Notes: generated by a model from the letters alone, not told the origin. Shown: positions 1 through 4,550, numbered from the stretch's first letter. The stretch is DNA of 5,505 nucleotides from Chloroflexota bacterium (GCA_021790715.1 JAJYGK010000085.1:1-5505); one strand, 5' to 3'. Numbers and translations: made by a program.

Positions 1-275
1 AGGAGCCACGTGTCCACGAGCGCCGACACGCCCGTCGCGGCCACGCCCGCCACGCGGTTCCCGTACCAGGTCGCCACGCCGACGCCGAGGACCAGAGGAA
101 GCAGCCCGACATCGCCGCCCGAGACGACGTTGACGGGCACCTTCGCAGCGGCCGCGATGACCCCGAGCGCCATGCCGAACAGGAGCGCGCCCACCCCCTC
201 GCGCATCGGCTCTCGGGCACCCCGTGCCGGCCGCACGCCCTCACCTGACACGCTGTCGACGGCCCCCTGCGACAT
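1..275 (-). CDS. Unidentified integral membrane protein, N-terminal part (runs off left edge)
   Basis: On the minus strand an ATG at 275 opens a frame with no stop to the left edge, giving 91 codons. The frame is closed upstream by a TAG at 311-309, so ATG 275 is the first ATG available. Residues 1-23 are polar. From about residue 28 the protein turns hydrophobic: a segment reading GALLFGMALGVIAAAAKV, a short polar link with NVVSGGD, then GLLPLVLGVGVATWYGN and another hydrophobic stretch ending near VSALVDTWLL. This reads as at least two or three membrane segments. A later in-frame ATG at 206, just before the first segment, is the alternative start, but the promoter at 287-315 favours 275. 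It is divergent from the VKOR gene. I do not recognise the family and assign no function. The protein pattern and a well-placed promoter make me fairly sure it is real. Confidence 0.7.
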   Translation of the reverse strand, partial: MSQGAVDSVSGEGVRPARGAREPMREGVGALLFGMALGVIAAAAKVPVNVVSGGDVGLLPLVLGVGVATWYGNRVAGVAATGVSALVDTWL

Positions 276-286
276 GTCTCGGGCGA

Positions 287-315
287 ACAGTAGCGCAGGC
301 GCGCGGACCTATCAG
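287..315 (-). promoter_or_regulatory. Promoter for the minus-strand membrane protein
   Basis: Read on the minus strand, a -35-like CTGATA (315-310) is followed by a 17-nt spacer and a -10-like TACTGT (292-287). The -10 is preceded by GC, as at the three other promoters called here. Transcription would start near 280, only about 4-6 nt before the ATG at 275, so the mRNA would be nearly leaderless. No Shine-Dalgarno sequence is visible, which fits. Confidence 0.55.
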
Positions 316-324
316 CCGGAGGGT

Positions 325-363
325 CGGGCGGTTCGGCCCTGTCGCAACGCATCGGACCGCCCG
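325..363. promoter_or_regulatory. Strong inverted repeat in the divergent region upstream of VKOR
   Basis: Bases 325-336 pair with 352-363 over 12 positions. The core is GGGCGGT (326-332) against ACCGCCC (356-362), the stem contains two G-T wobbles, and the loop is 15 nt (337-351). It lies between the minus-strand promoter and the VKOR start. It could be an RNA hairpin in the VKOR leader, an attenuator or terminator, or a DNA-level operator serving both divergent genes. There is no T-run after it on the plus strand. It would bury the GTG at 363, another reason to prefer the later VKOR start. Confidence 0.45.
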
Positions 364-425
364 TGACCGGTCGCGCGCCCGTGCCGACGCTTCACCGCAG
401 CGGTACCCCGGAGCCCGAGGATGCG

Positions 426-893
426 ATGCGCCTGCAGTCGTTCTATGCCGCGCTGCGCCAGACCCACCCCGCACTCGTCCTCGCGACCCTCGACACGATC
501 GGCCTGGCCGTGGCGCTCTACCTCTCCGTCGTGGAGCTGGGCAACGGCACGCCGTACTGCGGCGTGCTGCACGGGTGCGAGCAGGTCGCGGAGTCGTCGT
601 ATGCGCGGCTCTTCGGCGTGCCCGTGGCCGTCTTCGGCGTCGGTCTGTCGCTCACGCTGCTCGTCCTCGCCCTGGCCTGGTGGCGGCGCGGTGGCGTCCA
701 GCTCCTGCTGGCGCACTACGGGCTCTCGCTGATCGGCGTCGTCTTCGAGATCCGCTTCACGTACATCCAGGTCGTGGTCCTGGGCGCCGTGTGCGTGTGG
801 TGCGCGACGTACGGCCTCTCGCTGGTGGCCCGGTTCGCGATCGCCCTCTACGTCTGGATGCACCGCGACCGGTACGAGCGAGTCCTCGCCTGA
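426..893 (+). CDS. Vitamin K epoxide reductase (VKOR) family protein, single domain
   Basis: Bacterial VKOR homologues are inner-membrane four-helix enzymes that pass electrons from a DsbA-like thiol oxidase to quinone, driving disulfide formation outside the cytoplasm in place of DsbB. The 155-residue product has the expected parts: a first hydrophobic helix (about 17-36), an outer loop with the cysteine pair C45 and C51 (CGVLHGC), the following SSYARLFGVPVAVFG region (57-71), further helices near 63-86, 93-113 and 115-145, and the active-site CVWC at 123-126. All four catalytic cysteines are present. I chose ATG 426 because GAGG at 417-420 sits 5 nt upstream and the length fits a lone VKOR domain. 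GTG 363 would add 21 unlikely residues. No thioredoxin domain is fused to it and no DsbA-like partner is in the window. It is convergent with the next gene across a hairpin terminator. Confidence 0.9.
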   Translation: MRLQSFYAALRQTHPALVLATLDTIGLAVALYLSVVELGNGTPYCGVLHGCEQVAESSYARLFGVPVAVFGVGLSLTLLVLALAWWRRGGVQLLLAHYGLSLIGVVFEIRFTYIQVVVLGAVCVWCATYGLSLVARFAIALYVWMHRDRYERVLA

Positions 894-990
894 CCGCGTC
901 CGTCGCGGCTGTCCGACCATGCCCGTCGCGGCCTGACGACCGCGTCCACGACCCGGGCCGACACGTCCGCGCGTCACCGGCAGGTGCGCG

Positions 991-1022
991 GAAGAGGGGC
1001 CGGCGAAGGCCGACCCCTCTTC
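991..1022. terminator. Bidirectional hairpin terminator between convergent genes
   Basis: GAAGAGGGG (991-999) pairs perfectly with CCCCTCTTC (1014-1022). After one C-A mismatch, CGGC (1001-1004) pairs with GCCG (1009-1012) around a GAAG tetraloop. It lies 97 nt past the VKOR stop and 39 nt past the end of the opposing gene, as expected for a shared terminator. No T-run follows on either strand, so it would act as a strong hairpin without the classical tail. The rest of 894-1061 holds only short repeats (GACCGCGTCC at 892-901 and 938-947). Confidence 0.65.
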
Positions 1023-1061
1023 GACTGGGGCGGCGGCGCGAGGAGTTCGCGGCTCCCTCCC

Positions 1062-1445
1062 TCACTGCCGCTGGCGCTTCCCCATCTGCCTTGGGGCGAT
1101 CGCCAGCGCGGCCGCCGCGACGATCGCGAGCACGCCGAGCACGGGCAGGACCGGCACCCCGTTGCCCTGCTGCGGGGACGTCGTGCTCGTTGCCGGGGCC
1201 GTCGGCGAGGCGCTCACCGACGTGGCGCCGCCCACCGAGCTGCTGGCCGCCGGGCTCGCGGGCGCTGATACCGCCGGGCTCGGCGGCGCGCTGTACGCGG
1301 GGCTCGAGCTCGGGCTCGCGGACTGCGCGAGGACCGATCCGGCGCTCAGCGCGAGGAGCGCACCGAGCACCAGCACCATCACGACCAGCCAGGCCGCAGG
1401 CGCCGGCCGCGCCAGCGGGCCCACGTCCCGTTCGCGTCCGATCAT
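1062..1445 (-). CDS. Small Ser/Pro/Ala-rich envelope protein with signal peptide and C-terminal membrane anchor
   Basis: From ATG 1445 the product is 127 residues. A short charged N-terminus (IGRERD) leads into a hydrophobic segment at about 17-39 that ends in SVLA-QS, a plausible signal peptidase site after residue 40. Residues 41-95 are low complexity, almost all S, P, A, T and V, like a wall-spanning linker. Residues 97-117 form a second hydrophobic helix (VPVLPVLGVLAIVAAAALAIA), followed by the basic tail PRQMGKRQRQ. The layout is that of a surface protein held by its C-terminus, with no enzymatic domain. LPVLG at 100-104 sits where a sortase LPXTG motif would be but lacks the threonine. 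Start choice is uncertain: the strong SD at 1457-1464 is 11 nt from ATG 1445, while in-frame GTGs at 1457 and 1454 lie too close to it. It is convergent with VKOR and divergent from the prenyltransferase. Family not recognised. Confidence 0.7.
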   Translation of the reverse strand: MIGRERDVGPLARPAPAAWLVVMVLVLGALLALSAGSVLAQSASPSSSPAYSAPPSPAVSAPASPAASSSVGGATSVSASPTAPATSTTSPQQGNGVPVLPVLGVLAIVAAAALAIAPRQMGKRQRQ

Positions 1446-1456
1446 TGCATCCACCA

Positions 1457-1464
1457 CTCCTCCC
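1457..1464 (-). promoter_or_regulatory. Ribosome binding site of the envelope protein gene
   Basis: The minus strand reads GGGAGGAG here, a strong match to the anti-Shine-Dalgarno sequence. Spacing to ATG 1445 is 11 nt, slightly long. GTG at 1454 is possible only with a 4-6 nt gap counted from the GGGAGG core, so the start could shift by three codons. Confidence 0.6.
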
Positions 1465-1481
1465 TGCTGTCGGTCAGGGAT

Positions 1482-1529
1482 CGCCCGCGAGTGGGCGGGC
1501 GCTGCGCATGCTCTCCGGGCCGGCATGCG
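1482..1529 (-). promoter_or_regulatory. Structured leader: two perfect 7-bp inverted repeats
   Basis: CGCCCGC (1482-1488) pairs with GCGGGCG (1495-1501) around a 6-nt loop, and CGCATGC (1505-1511) pairs with GCATGCG (1523-1529) around an 11-nt loop. The two hairpins are 3 nt apart and lie just upstream of the minus-strand SD at 1457-1464. If transcription starts near 1530 or further upstream, both would fold in the 5' leader of the envelope protein mRNA. I match them to no known riboswitch. They could instead be DNA operators. Confidence 0.4.
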
Positions 1530-1558
1530 GACCCGCAGACACAGGTGGGGCGGTTGGA

Positions 1559-1564
1559 TGTCAA
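1559..1564 (-). promoter_or_regulatory. Possible -35 box for the envelope protein gene
   Basis: The minus strand reads a perfect TTGACA here, notable in such GC-rich DNA. At 15-17 nt spacing only weak -10 candidates follow (TGTGTC, TGTCTG), and the TANNNT element seen at other promoters is missing. The call is tentative and could be chance. Confidence 0.25.
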
Positions 1565-1603
1565 AGCGGTGACAGCCGGGCGGCGGCCCGCGCCACGCCG
1601 ATG

Positions 1604-1611
1604 GCTATGAT
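1604..1611 (+). promoter_or_regulatory. -10 element of the prenyltransferase gene (leaderless promoter)
   Basis: GC followed by TATGAT (1606-1611) is a close match to the -10 consensus. Its end is 6 nt before the ATG at 1618, so the expected transcription start is at or next to the A of that ATG. No -35 box is evident. A small inverted repeat, CGGGC (1577-1581) with GCCCG (1586-1590), covers the -35 area. No Shine-Dalgarno precedes 1618, in line with leaderless translation. Confidence 0.55.
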
Positions 1612-1617
1612 GCGCGC

Positions 1618-2529
1618 ATGCAGTCGCGGCCCGCCTCTCCGCCCAGCGGACACGCTGTTCCGCGCGCGGCGCAGCTGGCCGCCGCGTTCCGTGCCAGCCG
1701 GGGAGGGACGGCCTCCCGGAATGCCCTGCGATCGCTGCGACACCGGGCCGGCGCGCTCGCGATGGCGCCGCTCTATCGCCTGTACGCGCACCGGCTGCGC
1801 GAGCAGGTGCTCTCGCGGCCGCGCCCCGGCCACGTCGCGATCATCATGGACGGCAACCGGCGCTGGGCGCAGCGCGAGGGCCTGGCGGATCCCGGCGCCG
1901 GGCACCGTCGCGGCGCCGACAAGATCCTCGAGGTGCTGCGGTGGTGCCGCACCCTGGGGATCAACGAGGTGACGCTCTGGGCCCTCTCGATCGAGAACCT
2001 CGACCGATCCCCCGCGGAGCTCTCGGCGCTGCTCGACGTCGTGACGGAGCGCCTGGCCGGGCTCGGCGGGCGGCACGGACGGCCGGCTCCGATGCGCGTC
2101 CGCGTGATCGGACGGCGGGATGCCCTGCCCGACCGCGTCCGCTCCGCCATCGAGCTGGCGGAGGCGGCGACCGCGACGAGCCCGGGACCAGTCTGCACGT
2201 TCGCCGTCGCGTACAGCGGCCACGACGAGCTCGTGGACGCGTGCCGGGAGACCGTGCGGGACCTGCTCGCCGAGGGCGTCCCGGCGACCGGGCTCGCATC
2301 CCGGATCGATGCCCGCGAGCTCGAGCGGCACCTCTACACGAGCGGCCAGCCGGATCCCGAGCTGATCATCCGGACGAGCGGCGAGGTGCGGCTCTCGGGC
2401 TTCCTGCCGTGGCAGAGCGTCCACAGCGAGTTCTACTTCTGCGACGCCTACTGGCCGGAGTTCCGGGAGATCGATTTCCTTCGCGCCCTGCGCACCTTCC
2501 AGCAGCGCTCCCGCCGCTTCGGCCGCTGA
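1618..2529 (+). CDS. uppS: cis-Prenyltransferase (isoprenyl diphosphate synthase, UppS family, Rv1086-like)
   Basis: Enzymes of this family condense isopentenyl diphosphate in Z configuration onto an allylic primer, giving undecaprenyl or decaprenyl diphosphate for cell-wall carriers, or shorter products. Of 303 residues, the catalytic core begins at HVAIIMDGNRRWA (72-84), with the pyrophosphate-binding aspartate D78. GHRRGAD (95-101) supplies the conserved histidine. ALSIENLDRS (122-131) replaces the usual FSTENW-type motif. The C-terminal signature runs from YTSGQPDPELIIRTSGEVRL (240-259) through GFLPWQSVHSEFYF to WPEFREIDFLRAL and the final RRFGR. From memory, the LYRLY lead-in, the ENL motif and the WQS..SE block resemble the short-chain (Z,E)-farnesyl diphosphate synthase Rv1086 more than typical UppS. 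ATG 1618 is chosen because a -10 box lies 6 nt upstream. ATG 1762 (residue 49) would give 255 residues, closer to the family length, but has no SD. The first 48 residues are Arg/Ala/Ser-rich and may be non-essential or not translated. Confidence 0.93.
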   Translation: MQSRPASPPSGHAVPRAAQLAAAFRASRGGTASRNALRSLRHRAGALAMAPLYRLYAHRLREQVLSRPRPGHVAIIMDGNRRWAQREGLADPGAGHRRGADKILEVLRWCRTLGINEVTLWALSIENLDRSPAELSALLDVVTERLAGLGGRHGRPAPMRVRVIGRRDALPDRVRSAIELAEAATATSPGPVCTFAVAYSGHDELVDACRETVRDLLAEGVPATGLASRIDARELERHLYTSGQPDPELIIRTSGEVRLSGFLPWQSVHSEFYFCDAYWPEFREIDFLRALRTFQQRSRRFGR

Positions 2530-2567
2530 GCGGCGTCGGGGCGGGCCTCGCCGGGTGCCGCTCGCTC

Positions 2568-2589
2568 CCCGGTCCCCTCCGTCACCGGG
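2568..2589. terminator. Possible terminator hairpin between convergent genes
   Basis: CCCGGT (2568-2573) pairs with ACCGGG (2584-2589) around a 10-nt loop, in the 72-nt gap between the prenyltransferase stop and the stop of the opposing metallopeptidase gene. The stem is modest and has no T-run. The call rests mainly on its position. Confidence 0.35.
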
Positions 2590-2601
2590 CTCGGCGGCCC
2601 G

Positions 2602-3366
2602 TCAGCCGTCGGCCTCCGGCTGCTCCAGCGACCAGTGCAGCTCGAGCGCATGCTCCCGCAGCCACCGCCGCGCGCGGTCCGCGTCGGGTGAGGCCGAGCG
2701 CACGAGCGCCCAGAACGCCGGCGTGTGTCCGAAGACGGCGAGATGCGCGAGCTCGTGCACGACCACGTAGTCCAGGACCGCCGGGGGCGTCAGCACGAGC
2801 CGCCAGGAGAACGACAGCCGGCCGGATCGCGATGCGCTCCCCCACCGGGTGCGCTGGTCGCGGATCGAGACGGCCACGGGCGAGACGCCGAGCTGCGGGG
2901 CGCGTGCGGCCACCCGGCGCCGGACGGCGTCGCGCGCCTCGTGCCGCAGCCAGGCCTCGAGGATCTCGGAGAGCGTCCGCCGGTCGTCCGGTGAGATCGA
3001 GACCCGGATCGACGGCCCGGCGGCGTCGTTGTGCTCGACGCGGGTGCGTCGCCCCGGCTCGAGCGCGCGCACCTCGATCCGGTGGGGTCGGCCCGACAGG
3101 TCGATCGCCCCCCCGTCGCCCAGCCGTCCCTTCGCAAGGTGGCGCTCGCGCTGCGCGACGAACCTGGCCCGCTGGCGGCCGATCCAGTCGCGTCGGGATT
3201 CGACGAACGCGTCGGCGAGGTGGTCCGGCGCGCGCACCGGCACGGTCACCAGCGGCGTGCCGTCGGCGTCGAGGACGAGACGAAGCCGCCTCGCGCGCGG
3301 GGAGCGTCGGAGGCGGTACGGGACGCCGGCGGCCTCACGCCGGACGTCCGACCTCACGGCGCCCAC
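2602..3366 (-). CDS. YgjP/DUF45-type M48-like zinc metallopeptidase
   Basis: The 254-residue product has the DUF45 (YgjP-like) layout. An N-terminal beta-rich part opens with GVPYRLRRSPRARRLRLVL (14-32) and VTVPVRAP. A basic helical linker follows (55-80). The C-terminal domain carries RWGSAS (174-179), SFSWRLVLTPPAVLDYVVVH, and the zinc site HELAH (204-208) with a third ligand H214 in VFGHTPAFW. E205 would be the catalytic acid. There is no signal peptide or membrane segment, so it should be cytoplasmic. The family resembles SprT and M48 metalloproteases, but its natural substrate is poorly established, so I name the fold and not a role. The start is the GTG at 3366. A GTG at 3357 is a near alternative, neither has a clear SD, and both precede the conserved region. 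The only upstream -10 candidate is weak (GATACT, minus strand, 3450-3445). It is convergent with the prenyltransferase. Confidence 0.88.
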   Translation of the reverse strand: MGAVRSDVRREAAGVPYRLRRSPRARRLRLVLDADGTPLVTVPVRAPDHLADAFVESRRDWIGRQRARFVAQRERHLAKGRLGDGGAIDLSGRPHRIEVRALEPGRRTRVEHNDAAGPSIRVSISPDDRRTLSEILEAWLRHEARDAVRRRVAARAPQLGVSPVAVSIRDQRTRWGSASRSGRLSFSWRLVLTPPAVLDYVVVHELAHLAVFGHTPAFWALVRSASPDADRARRWLREHALELHWSLEQPEADG

Positions 3367-3453
3367 GGGTTCCGCAGAGGCCGCGCCGCACCGCCGTCAG
3401 GCGGGCGACCCGGACCGGCCCTGGGCACTGTGCGCACGTCGCCCAGTATCCAT

Positions 3454-3479
3454 CGCCGCGGTCGCGCGCCGCGGTCGCG
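3454..3479. repeat. 13-bp perfect tandem duplication
   Basis: The unit CGCCGCGGTCGCG occurs at 3454-3466 and again directly at 3467-3479. It lies about 90-110 nt upstream of the metallopeptidase start. Confidence 0.7.
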
Positions 3480-3536
3480 CATGTCGCATCCGTGCCCGCC
3501 TCGGAGATGCGCACGCTGCCCGCGACGCCTCATGTG

Positions 3537-3563
3537 CGCGAAGCCGCGCTCGCGAAGCCGCGC
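3537..3563. repeat. 13-bp near-tandem duplication
   Basis: CGCGAAGCCGCGC occurs at 3537-3549 and 3551-3563, one T apart, giving a 14-nt period. The sequence differs from the duplication at 3454-3479. Confidence 0.7.
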
Positions 3564-3727
3564 CCGTGTCCGCCGCCACAGGACCTCGCCGGATACGGGA
3601 GCTTAACCCCGTCGACGCCGGCCGCACCCCGCTGCTTCAGCAGCGCTTCAGCGACGCGCGAGAGGCTGTGCCCAGGACATCGATCACCGGGCCCGCCCCG
3701 TCGACGAGCCTCGGTCCACCATCGAGC

Positions 3728-3732
3728 GGAGG
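3728..3732 (+). promoter_or_regulatory. Ribosome binding site of the winged-helix gene
   Basis: GGAGG lies 9 nt before ATG 3742. It is a clear Shine-Dalgarno sequence and fixes the start of this gene, in contrast to the apparently leaderless genes nearby. Confidence 0.75.
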
Positions 3733-3741
3733 TCCGAAGTC

Positions 3742-4197
3742 ATGACCGTGGCGGCACCGCACACACCGGATCCGGTCACGCACGCGGGCGAGGTCGCCGC
3801 GACTCGTCGCCGACGGCAGCGCACGGGTGCGGGGCACGGCGCATCCCCCATCGACCGGACCGCGCCGCCGATCGACCGGCAGCGCTCGTCCGACGTGCTG
3901 CGTTTCTGCGCCCTCCGCGTGATCGAGGACGTCGGGCCGGTCGCCGGCCTCGATGCGCTCAACCTGCTGGCGCCGATGGCGCGGCTGCTCGGCGAGAACC
4001 CGCCGGTCTTCCCGCTGCTCCACGAGCTCGCCGACGAGCACCTCCTCGTCGCGACGCCGGCATCGCCGCCCCGCTACGCGGTGACCCGGCGCGGGCGGCT
4101 CGAGGCCTCACGCCTCCGCGCGGCGGTCCGTGCCCGGCTCGCAGAGCGGCTCGGTCCCCGCTTCCGCCTCGAGATGCTCCTGTCGGCCGCCGGCTGA
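3742..4197 (+). CDS. Small PadR-like winged-helix DNA-binding protein
   Basis: The 151-residue product begins with about 50 disordered residues containing a basic TRRRRQR patch (21-27). A helical domain then starts at DVLRFCALRVIEDVGPVAGL. Residues 88-118, PVFPLLHELADEHLLVATPASPPRYAVTRRG in three adjoining pieces, have the pattern of the PadR recognition helix plus wing: P-V-F/Y-P-x-L-H-x-L, then a helix end at HLL, a short beta hairpin and a PRY-x-x-T-x-x-G closing strand. A basic helix follows (119-137). PadR-type proteins are usually dimeric repressors of nearby or metabolic genes. The ligand and targets here cannot be told from the sequence. The start at 3742 is supported by a clear SD. 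The gene stands 59 nt upstream of tRNA-Ala on the same strand. The winged-helix fold is likely, the PadR assignment less certain, and the N-terminal tail is unusual for the family. Confidence 0.75.
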   Translation: MTVAAPHTPDPVTHAGEVAATRRRRQRTGAGHGASPIDRTAPPIDRQRSSDVLRFCALRVIEDVGPVAGLDALNLLAPMARLLGENPPVFPLLHELADEHLLVATPASPPRYAVTRRGRLEASRLRAAVRARLAERLGPRFRLEMLLSAAG

Positions 4198-4200
4198 GTG

Positions 4201-4213
4201 CCCCGATCCGGGG
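4201..4213 (+). terminator. Short hairpin after the winged-helix gene
   Basis: CCCCG (4201-4205), loop ATC, CGGGG (4209-4213) starts 3 nt past the TGA at 4195-4197. It could end transcription of the gene or lie in the -35 zone of the tRNA promoter. It is small and has no T-run. Confidence 0.35.
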
Positions 4214-4232
4214 ACGGCCGCCCGGAGCGCCG

Positions 4233-4241
4233 TGCTACACT
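4233..4241 (+). promoter_or_regulatory. Promoter -10 of tRNA-Ala, extended type
   Basis: TGC followed by TACACT (4236-4241) matches an extended -10 (TGN plus TANNNT). It ends 15 nt before the mature tRNA 5' end, leaving a short 5' leader for RNase P to remove. No convincing -35 is seen; GGGACG at 4211-4216 is a weak candidate at 19-nt spacing. The same 8-mer GCTACACT recurs upstream of leuS at 4495-4502. Confidence 0.6.
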
Positions 4242-4256
4242 GGCGCGGCTCTGGAT

Positions 4257-4332
4257 GGGGCTATAGCTCAGCTGGGAGAGCACCTGCATGGCATGCAGGG
4301 GGTCCGGGGTTCGAGTCCCCGTAGCTCCACCA
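4257..4332 (+). tRNA. tRNA-Ala (anticodon GGC), CCA encoded
   Basis: A complete 76-nt cloverleaf is visible. Acceptor strand GGGGCTA (4257-4263) pairs with TAGCTCC (4322-4328). The D arm is GCTC/GAGC, the anticodon stem CCTGC/GCAGG has loop ATGGCAT, and the T arm CGGGG/CCCCG has loop TTCGAGT. The anticodon GGC is at 4290-4292 and reads GCC and GCU alanine codons. The G3-U70 pair (4259 with 4326), the classical identity signal for alanyl-tRNA synthetase, confirms the amino acid. A32-U38 in the loop also fits the known pattern of this isoacceptor. The discriminator is A4329 and CCA is encoded at 4330-4332. Confidence 0.98.
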
Positions 4333-4356
4333 TCCTCCGGCTTCCCCGATCCGACG

Positions 4357-4379
4357 AGAGTGCCGCAGCGGCGTCCTCT
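4357..4379 (+). terminator. Possible terminator of the tRNA-Ala transcript
   Basis: AGAG (4357-4360) pairs with CTCT (4376-4379), enclosing an uneven internal loop and an inner GCCG (4362-4365) with CGGC (4369-4372) around CAG. It lies 25 nt past the tRNA. It has no T-run and is only moderately stable, so this is a positional guess. Confidence 0.3.
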
Positions 4380-4414
4380 GCCCCGCCATCCTGTTCGGCC
4401 GGCGCCCGCCACCT

Positions 4415-4489
4415 CGTCCCGCCGCTTCGTCCCGCCTCCTCTCCAGGGCCGCTCCCCGGCTGCCTGAGCGCGCCCGGGGACGTCCCGCC
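4415..4489. repeat. Three copies of CGTCCCGCC upstream of leuS
   Basis: The 9-mer CGTCCCGCC occurs at 4415-4423, 4428-4436 (13-nt period) and 4481-4489. The third copy overlaps the perfect palindrome GGGACGTCCC (4477-4486), which lies over the -35 and spacer area of the leuS promoter. This could be a regulator binding cluster, or chance in C-rich DNA. Otherwise the 230-nt gap at 4333-4562 holds only the possible tRNA terminator and the leuS promoter and RBS. Confidence 0.4.
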
Positions 4490-4494
4490 CCTCG

Positions 4495-4502
4495 GCTACA
4501 CT
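4495..4502 (+). promoter_or_regulatory. Promoter -10 of leuS
   Basis: GC followed by TACACT (4497-4502), identical over 8 nt to the tRNA-Ala element. Expected transcription start is near 4509, giving a leader of about 54 nt. That is too short for a T-box, and no T-box consensus is seen between 4333 and 4562. No clear -35 is visible; the palindrome at 4477-4486 occupies that zone. Confidence 0.55.
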
Positions 4503-4550
4503 TGAGCGCGGCGCCGCGCCCCCGCCGTTCCGCACGCAGCCGCCGCGCCT

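Larger units (their letters stand above)
3367..3741. other. 375-bp gene-free divergent region
   Basis: The region separates the minus-strand metallopeptidase from the plus-strand winged-helix gene. Small frames here on either strand have Arg/Pro/Ala-rich translations without domain features, so I call no gene. It holds two short tandem duplications (3454-3479 and 3537-3563), a 6-bp hairpin at 3630-3645 (CGCTGC, loop TTCA, GCAGCG) and weak -10-like candidates around 3445-3450 (minus) and 3591-3608 (plus). Both flanking genes must be driven from here, but I cannot place either promoter with confidence. Confidence 0.5.

Noticed and set aside
10..366. Plus-strand 118-codon frame at the left edge
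   Set aside because: The opposite strand encodes a convincing membrane protein here with its own promoter. The plus-strand translation is Thr/Pro/Arg-rich without structure.
312..977. Minus-strand 221-codon frame over VKOR
   Set aside because: It is antisense to a VKOR with all catalytic cysteines. The translation is charged low-complexity sequence.
224..1972. Long plus-strand open frame of 582 codons
   Set aside because: It crosses VKOR, the terminator and the envelope gene in a different frame. The translation is Arg/Pro/Ala-rich without domains and is typical of stop-poor GC-rich DNA.
4251..4335. Integration (att) site at the tRNA-Ala 3' end
   Set aside because: There is no integrase gene and no repeat of the tRNA 3' end in the downstream 1.2 kb of the window.
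4208..4482. Shared CCGGGGACG (4208-4216 and 4474-4482) as a common -35 of tRNA-Ala and leuS
   Set aside because: Its distance to the shared GCTACACT differs by 5 nt (26 and 21 from start to start), which does not fit a fixed -35 role.
1941..4505. Plus-strand open frame of 854 codons
   Set aside because: It overlaps uppS, the metallopeptidase, the winged-helix gene and the tRNA out of frame, and has a low-complexity Arg/Pro/Ala translation.
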